DNA of 64,000 bases from an uncultured Ruminococcus sp. (lineage in GTDB: Bacteria; Bacillota; Clostridia; Oscillospirales; Ruminococcaceae), in NCBI GenBank assembly GCA_900318825.1, contig ONMB01000005.1:1-64000 (forward strand), written 5' to 3'. Both the position numbers and the translations under genes were made by a program. The notes beneath the pieces are model-generated. The model did no database searches. It saw only the letters and a list, made by a program, of their open reading frames with translations, and was not told where the DNA came from. Below, piece after piece: positions 9,538 through 18,516 of this stretch (within the stretch, counting starts at the first letter, position 1; each line of letters begins with the position of its first letter).

Positions 9538-11790
9538 TCACATATTAACAAATTGTGAACGACACATTCTGACACCTATTACAGTAACATCGTCAGAACG
9601 CGGCGAAGTGTTAAAAATCTCCGATTTTACGCAGATCTCGTCCACTATCTTTTTCAGGTCATTCTCCTCTGAAAGCAGTTCCTTGATATACAGATACTCA
9701 TTTTCGCTGACGCCGTCCGAAAACATTATCAGCACATCACCTTCGTCAAATTGACAGTCCCTGTAATATATCTCAGACTGTGCATATATACCGATCGGAA
9801 AGTTCGGTGCGGCAACTCTGATTACCCCGTCGCGTTTCTTAATGATCGTCGAAGCTGCACCGGATTTTATCACTGTAAGCTGACCGCTGTCAAGATCAAT
9901 TCGTACTGCATCAAGCGTCGCAAAGCTCTCATCCTGGGACTTCGTCACCATTATGGAATTTATCATTTTTATCGCCGAATCATATTTAACTCCGCTGCTT
10001 ATCAGCTTGCGGAACAGCCGTACTACCAGCTTTGATTGAACAGCAGCTTTTCTGCCGCTTCCCATGCCGTCAGAGAGTATGACATAGCTGACTCCGGTCC
10101 CGTCGCCGAACACCATAGACGTGTCACCGTTGACTTTATTTCCTCCTGCACACATCGAAGCTCCATACACCTCAAGCGAATATTCAGGCTTCTCAAAAAG
10201 TCTTACACGAACTTCCTTTCCGGAACTGACAGGCTCCGAGCTGCTGAGCGGCACCCTGAGTTCATCGGATATGAGATCACATATGCGTGAGAAGCTCCGC
10301 GGACAATCTCCGTAAGCAAAGTACAGCTCTACAAGCAGTCGGTTTCTGTTATTGTAGTAAGCGATCACGTTCCTGTGAACGATACCGAATTTCTTTAGCT
10401 TATCCCTGACCTGCGAACTTATCGACGACGAATACCTGACATCAAGGCGCTCCCCTGCCGCACTTATCATTTCCTCCATTATCTTGATCTGCTCGAACAT
10501 AAGCTGGCGGCTCTCCGAAAAGCGCATCTCAAGGAGCTTGGCTGTTACCTTCTGTTTTGAGCGTTCCTCATAGAGTTCAAGAAGCTCGTCGGTATGGAGA
10601 CAGTCGCTCAGTTCATACGGAAAGGTCTCCGCGGAAAACTCCGTGAGCTCACCGAGTTTTCTGAAGCCTCTCTTGGTTGTTCCGTAGTTGTTCTTCCAGC
10701 AGAAAAGCCTCTTGAAACAATGTGTGCAGACTTGCTCGCTTATCTCTTCCTCGTCGCTTTTCCCGTCTGCCTTATCAAGCAGCACTTCCGCTATCCTGCC
10801 AGACTCGCTGCGGACATTACCTATTGAGTCAGATAGAAAGCTCATTCGCGCGTTCATCAGCTCGGGCAGCGCAGAAGTCTCACCGGCGGCAGTTATAAGC
10901 CATTTGTCAGAATAGTTAGGAGCAAGAACAGTGAACAGGAAGGCTCCGCAGATGATATTTATTATTCCCATAAACTCGCCCTGAGATATACCGGTAAACA
11001 CTGTCAGCATCAGATCAATAAGAACAAAAACTACCGCCGCAACTGAATATCTGCGTTTCTTCAGATAGCCTGTCAGCAGTCCGGCTACCGGCAGCAGTAC
11101 GATGCTCATGCCGGTCTCAGGAGAAGCAAGAAAAGCTCCGCATACAGTAAGAGCTCCGCATACGACTCCTCCTGTATGCCTGTAAAAGTATAGCCCTCCG
11201 AGCGTAACAGCCGTGCCTGCAACTATACCAGGATCTATCAGCGAAACTTTTGCCGTACACAAAACAGATATCACTATTGCATACACAACAGAGTAAGCAC
11301 AGCCGCCTGCTGATGTCAGATCTATCACTGAGCGCCTTTTCAGTCCCGATACTATTATTGCCGCAGAATAGGCTGTATAACCAGCTATCACACCATAAAC
11401 TATGTAAAAAAACAGCTTGTACCACATCTCGCCGATAAGAACAGAGACCGACGCTCCTGAAAGCACTACACTCAGCGCAGTACCTATGCCGCAGAACTTA
11501 GGCTCCTCCCTGTCATCAAAAAACAGCTTGATTATGAGTATCATTATCATTGCAGCTATTTTTACGATATTGCGTCCGACACTTCCGCCTATTATGCTGC
11601 GTAAAAGACTGCCCGTGAGCACTGCCGCAGATGTCGGCAGGCTCAGAGCTCCTGCAAGTGAAATATCCGCAAACGAAGCTACTCCGGCAAGCTGTGTATC
11701 AGAGAGCATATAGCCTGCCGACAGTGCCAGCACAAAACCTCCAGCCAATTCAGCAGCAGTGCCGCCTATCTTTTTTGTTATCCCGAGCAT
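9538..11790 (-). CDS. spoIIE: Stage II sporulation protein E-like PP2C phosphatase
   Basis: In endospore formers SpoIIE sits at the polar septum and dephosphorylates SpoIIAA to release sigma-F in the forespore. The 750-residue protein has about ten hydrophobic segments in residues 10-310, a central region with a cysteine cluster (CTHCFKRLFC), and a C-terminal PP2C domain with the metal-binding motifs DGMGSG, SDGVSENE and SDDVTVIG all intact, so it should be active. The start is supported by GAGGTAG six bases upstream. The gene is single, with no spoIIAA/AB neighbours. Its promoter has a 21-bp spacer (see 11825-11857). Confidence 0.92.
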   Translation of the reverse strand: MLGITKKIGGTAAELAGGFVLALSAGYMLSDTQLAGVASFADISLAGALSLPTSAAVLTGSLLRSIIGGSVGRNIVKIAAMIMILIIKLFFDDREEPKFCGIGTALSVVLSGASVSVLIGEMWYKLFFYIVYGVIAGYTAYSAAIIVSGLKRRSVIDLTSAGGCAYSVVYAIVISVLCTAKVSLIDPGIVAGTAVTLGGLYFYRHTGGVVCGALTVCGAFLASPETGMSIVLLPVAGLLTGYLKKRRYSVAAVVFVLIDLMLTVFTGISQGEFMGIINIICGAFLFTVLAPNYSDKWLITAAGETSALPELMNARMSFLSDSIGNVRSESGRIAEVLLDKADGKSDEEEISEQVCTHCFKRLFCWKNNYGTTKRGFRKLGELTEFSAETFPYELSDCLHTDELLELYEERSKQKVTAKLLEMRFSESRQLMFEQIKIMEEMISAAGERLDVRYSSSISSQVRDKLKKFGIVHRNVIAYYNNRNRLLVELYFAYGDCPRSFSRICDLISDELRVPLSSSEPVSSGKEVRVRLFEKPEYSLEVYGASMCAGGNKVNGDTSMVFGDGTGVSYVILSDGMGSGRKAAVQSKLVVRLFRKLISSGVKYDSAIKMINSIMVTKSQDESFATLDAVRIDLDSGQLTVIKSGAASTIIKKRDGVIRVAAPNFPIGIYAQSEIYYRDCQFDEGDVLIMFSDGVSENEYLYIKELLSEENDLKKIVDEICVKSEIFNTSPRSDDVTVIGVRMCRSQFVNM

Positions 11791-11824
11791 TGTATCTACC
11801 TCATCTCTTTAGTTTTACTAAACT

Positions 11825-11857
11825 ATTATAGCACTACTCCATGAGGAATATTGTCGT
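11825..11857 (-). promoter_or_regulatory. Probable spoIIE promoter with 21-bp spacing and Spo0A-box-like -35
   Basis: Minus strand ACGACA, 21-bp spacer, TATAAT. The hexamer lies within TACGACAA, which matches the 0A-box core TTCGACAA at seven of eight positions. Spo0A-activated sigma-A promoters of spoIIE and spoIIG in Bacillus have the same long spacing. No normal -35 is present at 17 bp. Confidence 0.5.
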
Positions 11858-11895
11858 AACAAACAAGCCGCGCATAAGTAAATTCTGAGCACTTA

Positions 11896-11924
11896 TTGAC
11901 ACTTCATCAGCTTAGTGATATAAT
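11896..11924 (+). promoter_or_regulatory. Promoter of the 164-aa membrane protein gene
   Basis: TTGACA, 17-bp spacer, TATAAT, followed by AGGTGGAG before the ATG at 11957. Confidence 0.8.
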
Positions 11925-11956
11925 TTTCATAAATAACAACACAAGGTGGAGCATAT

Positions 11957-12451
11957 ATGTTCAGATTTTGTAAACTTTTCGGCGATCAGTATCTCGGGTT
12001 CTGGTTTGTTGGACTGCTGCTTTTTGCAGTTCAGGAGATACCGTATATGATAATGCCGTTTATTAAAATGGGAAATGATCCCTTAATGCATATGAAGGAG
12101 TCCTCCGCAGCGCTGAACATCGCTGAGAAAATCCTCGGTTCGCTCTGCATAGCGCTTATGAGTTTCATAGTCTGCGGAGACTCACAGCTGTTTTCAGTAT
12201 CTCCCGGCAGGGAACGATTATTCTTTGTACTTGCAGCCGCTGCTCTGCTTCTGAATTTTGCAGGCTGGGCACTCTACTTTTCAGGTCGTCAGGACATATT
12301 CATAATCATGTTCTTTTTAGTTCTGATGCCGCCGCTTTACTATATTTTCGTCGGAGCTTGGCGGTACAATATCCCGCTTGTTATTACCGGCATTGCCTTT
12401 CTTGCGGTTCATTTCACACACGTTCTCAGCAATCTTCTTTCAGACAGATAA
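11957..12451 (+). CDS. Hypothetical integral membrane protein (164 aa)
   Basis: Not recognised. The protein is strongly hydrophobic, with about five predicted membrane segments (for example YLGFWFVGLLLFAVQEIPYMI near the start, a central LFFVLAAAALLLNFAGWALYF and a C-terminal LVITGIAFLAVHFTHVL). No enzymatic motif or cysteine pair is visible. It stands alone as a plus-strand unit with its own consensus promoter and terminator, between divergent spoIIE and convergent rsmA. Expression is well supported; function is unknown. Confidence 0.8.
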   Translation: MFRFCKLFGDQYLGFWFVGLLLFAVQEIPYMIMPFIKMGNDPLMHMKESSAALNIAEKILGSLCIALMSFIVCGDSQLFSVSPGRERLFFVLAAAALLLNFAGWALYFSGRQDIFIIMFFLVLMPPLYYIFVGAWRYNIPLVITGIAFLAVHFTHVLSNLLSDR

Positions 12452-12457
12452 CACAAA

Positions 12458-12484
12458 AGCCGGCAGTAAAACTGCTGGCTTTTT
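12458..12484 (+). terminator. Terminator after the 164-aa membrane gene
   Basis: AGCCGGCAG, TAAAA loop, CTGCTGGCT, then TTTT. It lies between convergent genes and may also work for rsmA, since the opposite side has an A/T run. Confidence 0.8.
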
Positions 12485-12496
12485 AATATGCGACTC

Positions 12497-13366
12497 TCAT
12501 TTTGTCTGAGCTGATATCGCTCTCAATTTACAGGAAAACTCCATGAGCTGCTCAAGCTCAAGCTGCTCAAGGCGCGCAGTCTCAGACAGCCCGGCAGCTT
12601 TAAGTGCCTCATAAACAACTTCTTTAGGAAGTCCCATCTGCGACGACACAGCATTTGCGGCAGTCTTTCTGCGCTGCGAAAAACCGCTCTTTACGACCTT
12701 GAAAAAGAATTTTTCTTCCTCCTCCGGCAGACGCGGTTCAGCCGAAGGATCTATCCTTATAACGGCAGAGTCAACGTTTGGCGACGGCATGAAACTGCCG
12801 CGTGATACGCCGAAAAGCTGCCTTGCAGTTCCGTAGTAATTCACAGCAACTGTTATCGCACCTGCGTCCCTTGAACCTACCTTCGCACAAAGTCTCTGCG
12901 CAGCTTCTTTTTGAACCATTACCGTTATAGACTCGACCGGCAGTCTGCTCTCAAGCAGCAGCATTATGACAGGCGAGGTTATGTAGTAAGGCAGATTTGC
13001 ACACACAGCAGCTCTAAGGCCTGCGAATTCCTGACTGATTATCCTGTGCAGGTCGCATTTCATAACGTCCTCGTTGAATATTTTCACGTTGCTGAATTCT
13101 GAGAGAGTCTCCTCCAGTATAGGCAGCAGACGTGTGTCTATCTCGACAGCCGCTACCTTGTCAGCACGCTTTGCAAGCTCGGCAGTCAGAACGCCGATGC
13201 CGGTGCCTATCTCAAGCACTCCGAAGCCCTCGGCTGCATTGCCCATTTCAGCTATCTTAGGGCAGATATCCGGATTGATTATAAAATTCTGTCCGAGCCC
13301 CTTTGAAAAACTGAAACCGTGTCGGGACAGTATTTCTTTAACCGTCCCTATGTTAGTAAGAACCAT
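12497..13366 (-). CDS. rsmA: 16S rRNA dimethyladenosine transferase RsmA/KsgA
   Basis: SAM-dependent dimethylation of the two adjacent adenosines in the 3'-terminal hairpin of 16S rRNA, a late step in 30S maturation. The 289-residue protein has GLGQNFIINPDI at the N-terminus, the SAM-binding VLEIGTGIGVLTAEL, a DVMKCDL acidic motif and the catalytic NLPYYITSPVI motif, followed by the C-terminal helical domain (FSQRRKTAANAV). An AGGAGTG ribosome site precedes the ATG. Last gene of the long minus-strand operon starting with the MscS-like channel. Confidence 0.97.
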   Translation of the reverse strand: MVLTNIGTVKEILSRHGFSFSKGLGQNFIINPDICPKIAEMGNAAEGFGVLEIGTGIGVLTAELAKRADKVAAVEIDTRLLPILEETLSEFSNVKIFNEDVMKCDLHRIISQEFAGLRAAVCANLPYYITSPVIMLLLESRLPVESITVMVQKEAAQRLCAKVGSRDAGAITVAVNYYGTARQLFGVSRGSFMPSPNVDSAVIRIDPSAEPRLPEEEEKFFFKVVKSGFSQRRKTAANAVSSQMGLPKEVVYEALKAAGLSETARLEQLELEQLMEFSCKLRAISAQTK

Positions 13367-13369
13367 ATT

Positions 13370-13639
13370 TCACTCCTGTACCTTATGACGTTCTTTCTGC
13401 GAAAATTCGCTCTGTTTAGCATCGTTCAGCTTCTCCATACTGTTCACCAGATAGTCCGCAGAACGGTATGCCCGCTGAAAGTTCATATCGGCAAAATGAC
13501 ATTTCAGATCAATATATTCACCGTCGATAATAATATCTATCTCGTTGATCTGACGTCCGGTATACTTATTCGCCGCATATTTTATATACTCATCTATCTC
13601 TGCTCTTTCCATTTCTCCGCCAATGACATTGATCTTCAT
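13370..13639 (-). CDS. Hypothetical 89-aa protein upstream of rsmA
   Basis: Not recognised. It is a small soluble-looking acidic/basic mixed protein with no membrane segment (starts MKINVIGGEMERAEIDEY). A strong ribosome site (AAAGGAGG) precedes the ATG, and only 3 bp separate its stop from the rsmA start, so it is almost certainly translated and coexpressed with rsmA. The pattern of an amphipathic helix followed by short beta-strands (NEIDIIIDGEYIDLKCHF) suggests a compact alpha/beta fold. No function can be assigned. Confidence 0.8.
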   Translation of the reverse strand: MKINVIGGEMERAEIDEYIKYAANKYTGRQINEIDIIIDGEYIDLKCHFADMNFQRAYRSADYLVNSMEKLNDAKQSEFSQKERHKVQE

Positions 13640-13663
13640 AATTGCCTCCTTTACGATGTTCGA

Positions 13664-15253
13664 TCATAATAAATTGTTTATAACGGCTTCGGCGCACTTC
13701 ATTCCGTCAACTGCCGCCGAAACTATTCCGCCTGCATAGCCTGCGCCCTCTCCGCAGGGATATAGTCCTCTGAGAGATACTGACTGGAGATCATCTCCCC
13801 TGTCGATGCGTACCGGTGAACTACTTCTGCTCTCAACACCTGTCAGTACCGCATCAGGCGAGTCAAAGCCATTGATGCGCTTACCCATTTCCGGTATACC
13901 GAGCTTTAAGGTCTCGCACACAAATCCCGGAAGATATTCCTCAGGCGAAGAAATTTTCACTCCCGGATGATAGGAAGGAGTTACGCTTCCGAACTTCCCG
14001 GTAATATTACCGCTGAGGAAATCACCAACACTGATGCACGGCGCACTGTAATCACTGCCGCCTGCTTTGAAAGCCTTTTCCTCTATATCACGCTGAATGT
14101 ACATACCGGCAAGCGGATGATCGCTGCCCATATCCTCAGTAAAGATATTCACAAGCAGGGCACTGTTGGAATTCTCAGCGTCACGAGCGAAGCAGCTCAT
14201 ACCGTTGACAGCAAGCCTGCCCTCCTCAGACGAAGCAGCCATAACATAGCCGCCGGGACACATACAGAATGTGTAGAGAGATCTGCCGTTCGGCAGATGA
14301 ACAGCCAGCTTGTAGTCAGCGGCTTTGAGTGCAGGGTGACCGGCAGAATTGCCATACATAGCCCTGTCTATATCTTCGCGCCTGTGCTCGATACGAACGC
14401 CGACCGAAAAGGTCTTCTGCGAAAGGCTGATGTTATTGTCGTAGAGCATCTCAAAAATATCTCGTGCGCTGTGACCTGTGGCAAGTATAACGTTATGCGT
14501 TTCAATAGTGTGCTTAGAACCGTTCTCAACGTACTCGACCGATGATACAGCACTGCTGCTCGTTCCGAGACATGTCACCTTCGAGCCGAAATGCACCTCA
14601 CCGCCAAGAGAGATCACGCGCTCCCTGAGAGCTTTAACAGCTTCGCGGAGCTTATCGGTGCCGATATGGGGTTTGGCAAGATAGAGTATCTCCCCTGGAG
14701 CACCGAACTCGACAAAACGTTCAAGTATCCAACCTATCCTTCCGTCCCTGATACCGGTATTCAGCTTGCCGTCAGAAAAAGTGCCTGCACCTCCCTCACC
14801 GAACTGAACATTGCATTCTGTATCGAGCCTGCCGGTATTCCTGAACTCATCGACCTTTTCACAGCGTCGGTCAACATCAAGTCCTCTCTCAAGAACTATT
14901 GGGCGAGCTCCGGACATAGCAAGTACAAGTGCTGCAAACATTCCCGCAGGACCAAAACCTACTATCACCGGACGCTCAGAGTTTTCCGGTACAGCTTCTG
15001 TCTTATATTCATTATACGTCACTTCAGAGGCATTTTTCAGCCTCCTGAGCAGCCTTTCTCCGTTTGCGGCCTCGATATCAAGTGAAATAACGAAGTGAAC
15101 GTCATTCTTTTTTCGTGCATCTACTGATTTTCTGAACAACTTCACACTGTTTATCTGGCTGCTGTCAATTTTCAGCTTTTTGCAGCAAAAGCTCCTGAGG
15201 TCGCTGAGATCATCGTCAAGAGAAGCCCTTATGCCTGTAACTCTGATTATCAT
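13664..15253 (-). CDS. FAD-dependent dehydrogenase-like protein (COG2509 type)
   Basis: Flavoprotein of 529 residues with an N-terminal domain of about 95 residues (IIRVTGIRASLDDD), then a dinucleotide-binding motif VIVGFGPAGMFAAL and a long FAD-dependent oxidoreductase domain ending GAGYAGGIVSAAVDG. This architecture matches the widespread family annotated as uncharacterised FAD-dependent dehydrogenases; the substrate is not known. The ATG at 15253 overlaps the TGA of the upstream flavoprotein gene (ATGA), with AGGGGAGC just before it, so this start is preferred over one 22 codons upstream. It is translationally coupled to the preceding gene. Confidence 0.9.
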   Translation of the reverse strand: MIIRVTGIRASLDDDLSDLRSFCCKKLKIDSSQINSVKLFRKSVDARKKNDVHFVISLDIEAANGERLLRRLKNASEVTYNEYKTEAVPENSERPVIVGFGPAGMFAALVLAMSGARPIVLERGLDVDRRCEKVDEFRNTGRLDTECNVQFGEGGAGTFSDGKLNTGIRDGRIGWILERFVEFGAPGEILYLAKPHIGTDKLREAVKALRERVISLGGEVHFGSKVTCLGTSSSAVSSVEYVENGSKHTIETHNVILATGHSARDIFEMLYDNNISLSQKTFSVGVRIEHRREDIDRAMYGNSAGHPALKAADYKLAVHLPNGRSLYTFCMCPGGYVMAASSEEGRLAVNGMSCFARDAENSNSALLVNIFTEDMGSDHPLAGMYIQRDIEEKAFKAGGSDYSAPCISVGDFLSGNITGKFGSVTPSYHPGVKISSPEEYLPGFVCETLKLGIPEMGKRINGFDSPDAVLTGVESRSSSPVRIDRGDDLQSVSLRGLYPCGEGAGYAGGIVSAAVDGMKCAEAVINNLL

Positions 15254-16485
15254 TTCAGCTCCCCTTTCAGCGATAAAGCGCAGTTTCTGCCGGCAGTCAT
15301 TCCGGATGACCACGCCCATTGCAGATTATATCCGCCGCAGTCTCCGACGGTATCAAGTATCTCACCGCAGAGGTAAGCACCTTTCATACGTTCAAGCTCA
15401 AGCTCATCAGTGATCTCCTCAGCACTGACACCGCCGAGCGTTGCCTGTGCATTCTGCCACGGAGAAGCTCCGGTAACAGAAAAAGTGCACTTCTTTATTC
15501 TCTTTGCAAGAGACTTTATATCACTTGCAGTCACGCCGGAAACAGACTCCGTCATAGGTCTTTTCAGGGTTGTTTTGACGAAATACACAGCAAGATTTTT
15601 GCAGAATATTCCTGTAAGCAGCTCATTCAGTTCGCTGTCAGAACGAAGCTTTACGATCGAATCTATGTAAGTCTCGATCTCACCTAATGACATATCCGGT
15701 GCAAGGTCAAACTCAAGCCGCAGCCTGTCATCGTATTCACCGAACAGATACGCCATATTGAACACGCATATGCCCGAAAGAGAATTCTCCGTGAACTGCA
15801 CCTCGCCTTTCTCCTCACGCAGGACTTTTCCATCTGCGCAGGCTCTGACAACGCACTTTGCTCTAACGCCTTTCAGTCCCTTCACACTTTCGCTGTCAAC
15901 ACGAAGAGGTGCAACTGCCGGAACTATCTTCTCTGTTCTGATACCCTTGCCGCGAAGCAGCCTTAAAACAGAACCGTCAGTTCCCATATTCGGCGCAGCA
16001 TAGCCGCCGGAAGCTATTATCAACCTCCTGCATTCAATGCTTCTGCCGTCCGCAGAAACAACAGAAAAGCTATTCTTTGCCCGAGCGATGTCCTTGACTT
16101 CAAAGCCGCACAACTCAGTAACACCAAGAGCCTTTATCCTCAGCCGAAGTGCATTCAGCACAGAAGCTGCACTTCCGCTGTAAGGGTACATTCTACCCTG
16201 CTCGTCGGCTGTACACAGGATACCCGACTCTGCAAAGAACACATCAGCAGAGGGAGTATCACCGATATACCTCAGAGCATCTACCGAGCCATGATAGTTT
16301 TCAGGAGAGAGTCCCTTATTGCTGAGATTGCACTTGCCGTTGCCTGTCGCAAGGAGCTTCTTTCCGATCCTGTCAAGCCTTTCGCATATAACAACATCAG
16401 CGCGGGGACAGGTCTTTTTTGCTTCACAGGCAGCTGTTATGCCGGAAGCCCCTCCGCCGATGACCAAAATATCTGTACGCATCAT
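15250..16485 (-). CDS. NAD(P)/FAD-dependent oxidoreductase, HI0933/YhiN (BaiN) family
   Basis: 411-residue flavoprotein. The N-terminus has the dinucleotide-binding DILVIGGGASGITAA, followed by RIGKKLLATGNGKCNLSN, which is diagnostic of the HI0933/YhiN family; the C-terminus has CGEILDTVGDCGGYNLQWAWSSG, also family-typical. Members include the bile-acid reductase BaiN, but most have no known substrate, so a bile-acid role should not be assumed. The start overlaps the stop of the phosphoesterase gene (ATATGATG), and its own stop overlaps the next start. Part of the mscS-to-rsmA operon. Confidence 0.92.
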   Translation of the reverse strand: MMRTDILVIGGGASGITAACEAKKTCPRADVVICERLDRIGKKLLATGNGKCNLSNKGLSPENYHGSVDALRYIGDTPSADVFFAESGILCTADEQGRMYPYSGSAASVLNALRLRIKALGVTELCGFEVKDIARAKNSFSVVSADGRSIECRRLIIASGGYAAPNMGTDGSVLRLLRGKGIRTEKIVPAVAPLRVDSESVKGLKGVRAKCVVRACADGKVLREEKGEVQFTENSLSGICVFNMAYLFGEYDDRLRLEFDLAPDMSLGEIETYIDSIVKLRSDSELNELLTGIFCKNLAVYFVKTTLKRPMTESVSGVTASDIKSLAKRIKKCTFSVTGASPWQNAQATLGGVSAEEITDELELERMKGAYLCGEILDTVGDCGGYNLQWAWSSGMTAGRNCALSLKGELK

Positions 16486-17381
16486 ATACCTGCCTGTTTT
16501 TCCGGCTTGATATCTATTATTACAACTTCCGGACGATTATTGAACCTTATCGGCAGCGGTGAGACTCCGATGCCGGAAGTGATATACATAGTTCCGCCTT
16601 TATAATCAAATGCTCCCTTATCGTAGACGTCCATATCCTTGAACTGCGGGAACCATTCTCCGGCATCTGAATAGAAAACCGGTCCCATATCAAATGGCAG
16701 CTGTACCATACAGCCATGAGTATCAGCACATAGTGTAAGGTCTGCTCCGAATTCTGCAAACTTCTTGTAGTTCGGGATATGTGCAAGGAGCATGTTGTAA
16801 CAGTTTTCGTCGGGATCAAACTCATTGTGAAGATCAAAGGTATCGCTGTAATATACATTATCAATACCGTATATGCAGACAGGATTACCCTTAATGTTTA
16901 TCTTCTCTGACTTGTAGTCCATAACGTGAGCACCGGCTTTGCGCTGAGACTCAATGTATTTGAGATCGGTATCATGCTCGCCACTTACAAAGTATACCCG
17001 GTAGCCTGCATCGACTATATCAGCAGTGAGATCGACCGGTATCTGCCTGAGCTCCTGCGAGCTGTCCGTGGTATACATATCACCAAGTATCATTACAGCA
17101 TCGGGATCGTTCTTTTCGATCCGTCTCAGTATCGTCTTATTGCTGATACCGTGCTTTGTTGCGTGAAGATCGCTGATAACAGCTATCCTCATAGGCGACT
17201 TTACCTTTGAGGAATAAAGCGTTACCTTAGTTGTCTTTAAGGTATAGTTATTGAACCACCATATCAGCATCAGCACCAACAGCGCAGCAGCTACTCTTGA
17301 CCATTTGAATATCTCTTTCTTTCTTTTTGTCCCTTTTCCCGCAGACTGCGGTTTATCTTCTCTTTCTTTTATTTCATTCAT
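16482..17381 (-). CDS. Membrane-anchored metallophosphoesterase
   Basis: 299 residues: a basic cytoplasmic N-terminus, one membrane segment (VAAALLVLMLIWWF, about 30-45), then a calcineurin-like phosphoesterase domain with RIAVISDLHATKHG, MILGDMYT and a LLAHIPNY histidine. Two motifs deviate from the usual pattern: GNHD reads GEHD and GHTHGGQ reads ADTHGCMVQ, though the His and the preceding acidic residue remain. Probably an extracytoplasmic hydrolase of phosphodiester or phospholipid-type substrates, by analogy with YkuE/LpxH-like relatives. It begins just after the MscS-like gene stop and is coupled to the downstream flavoprotein. Confidence 0.87.
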   Translation of the reverse strand: MNEIKEREDKPQSAGKGTKRKKEIFKWSRVAAALLVLMLIWWFNNYTLKTTKVTLYSSKVKSPMRIAVISDLHATKHGISNKTILRRIEKNDPDAVMILGDMYTTDSSQELRQIPVDLTADIVDAGYRVYFVSGEHDTDLKYIESQRKAGAHVMDYKSEKINIKGNPVCIYGIDNVYYSDTFDLHNEFDPDENCYNMLLAHIPNYKKFAEFGADLTLCADTHGCMVQLPFDMGPVFYSDAGEWFPQFKDMDVYDKGAFDYKGGTMYITSGIGVSPLPIRFNNRPEVVIIDIKPEKQAGI

Positions 17382-17382
17382 T

Positions 17383-18282
17383 TTATTGTTCCTTTATGTG
17401 TACATCAAGCTGATTGAATGGTATCTCAATGCCATTCTCGTCAAAGCTCGATTTCACAGTTTCTATCAGATCGTACCTTACATTGAAGTAATCATTATTG
17501 TTTACCCACACGAGAACATCTATCGAAACAGAATGATCGTTGTGCGATGACATACGGACAATCGGTTCCGGAGCCTTTAGTATCAGCTTATCAGCAGCAG
17601 CGGCAGCAAGTATGAGTTCACGCGCCTTCTGATAATCGGCAGCATAGCTTATGTCAAATTTCAGGTCAATTCGTCTTGTAGGACTCTCAGTATAATTGAC
17701 TATCTTCCCCTCAGAGACCTTACCGTTCGGAATAAAGACAGTCTTGTTGTCAAAGGTGATTAATTTTGTGTAGAGAATGCTTATCGTATCGACCTTACCC
17801 ACAGAACCGTCTATCTCAAGAATGTCTCCGGCAACGAAAGGCTTGGAGAAAAGTATTATAAAACCGCCGGCAAGATTTGAAAGACAGTTTTGAAGCGCAA
17901 GTGAGACTGCGAGTCCTGCCGCACCGAATATCGTTATGATCGACGACATCGGAACTTTCAAAGCAGACAGCACCATTATCACAATATTGATATAGAGCAT
18001 TATCTTGATAAACGATATGAGAAAATTCTTCGCAGCGTTGTCGATATTGGATTTTCTCATGGCACGGCGTATGATCCTGATTATGATCTTTGCCGCAATA
18101 ACGCCGAACACAAATATCAGTAGTGCTATCATCAATGACGGTATAGCATCTTTGAATTTATCAAGACCTTTTTCAAAAATACCTGCTGTTTTTGTTACCT
18201 GTTCATGCATTGAAGAATTAGTAGTCGTCTCGGTAACTCCAGACGCATCTTCAAGAAGTGTAGTAGTGATCTCTTCCTGCAT
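17383..18282 (-). CDS. Small-conductance mechanosensitive channel (MscS family)
   Basis: Opens under membrane tension to release solutes. The 299-residue protein has an acidic Ser/Thr-rich N-terminus of about 45 residues, three membrane helices, and the pore-lining TM3 with the small-residue pattern FGAAGLAVSLALQNCLSNLAGGF, followed by the beta domain (KPFVAGDILEIDGSVGKVDTI). This is the standard MscS arrangement, and the length agrees. It leads a minus-strand operon of six genes. Its promoter is at 18313-18341. Confidence 0.93.
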   Translation of the reverse strand: MQEEITTTLLEDASGVTETTTNSSMHEQVTKTAGIFEKGLDKFKDAIPSLMIALLIFVFGVIAAKIIIRIIRRAMRKSNIDNAAKNFLISFIKIMLYINIVIMVLSALKVPMSSIITIFGAAGLAVSLALQNCLSNLAGGFIILFSKPFVAGDILEIDGSVGKVDTISILYTKLITFDNKTVFIPNGKVSEGKIVNYTESPTRRIDLKFDISYAADYQKARELILAAAAADKLILKAPEPIVRMSSHNDHSVSIDVLVWVNNNDYFNVRYDLIETVKSSFDENGIEIPFNQLDVHIKEQ

Positions 18283-18312
18283 TTCTATCTCCCTCTGTAT
18301 ATACTTATAATT

Positions 18313-18341
18313 ATTATAGCAGATTTAGTCAGAAAGGTCAA
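18313..18341 (-). promoter_or_regulatory. Promoter of the mscS-like/phosphoesterase/flavoprotein/rsmA operon
   Basis: Minus strand TTGACC, 17-bp spacer, TATAAT. No other strong promoter is seen before the downstream genes, which overlap or nearly touch. Confidence 0.75.
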
Positions 18342-18395
18342 TATATTTTGGCAGCCGGCGCCTAAAGTTAAATCAATAAAATTATTCAGCAAGTG

Positions 18396-18424
18396 TTGAT
18401 TTTAGGAAAGTGATATGGTATAAT
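18396..18424 (+). promoter_or_regulatory. Promoter of tRNA-Arg(CCU)
   Basis: TTGATT, 17-bp spacer, TATAAT, ending 12 bp before the tRNA 5' end. Confidence 0.75.
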
Positions 18425-18436
18425 ATTTATGTTAAT

Positions 18437-18513
18437 GTCCCAATAGCTCAGTAGGATAGAGCGACTGCCTCCTAAGCAGTAGGCCGGAGGTTCGACTCCT
18501 CTTTGGGACGCCA
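18437..18513 (+). tRNA. tRNA-Arg, anticodon CCU
   Basis: Cloverleaf read directly: acceptor GTCCCAA/TTGGGAC, D arm GCTC...GAGC, anticodon stem ACTGC/GCAGT around the loop CTCCTAA (anticodon CCU), T arm GGAGG-TTCGACT-CCTCT, discriminator G and an encoded CCA at 18511-18513. Confidence 0.97.
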
Positions 18514-18516
18514 CCG

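Noticed and set aside
15254..15319. Longer N-terminus for the COG2509 flavoprotein
   Set aside because: The ATG overlapping the previous stop has the ribosome site, and family members begin at the IIRVTGIRA region.
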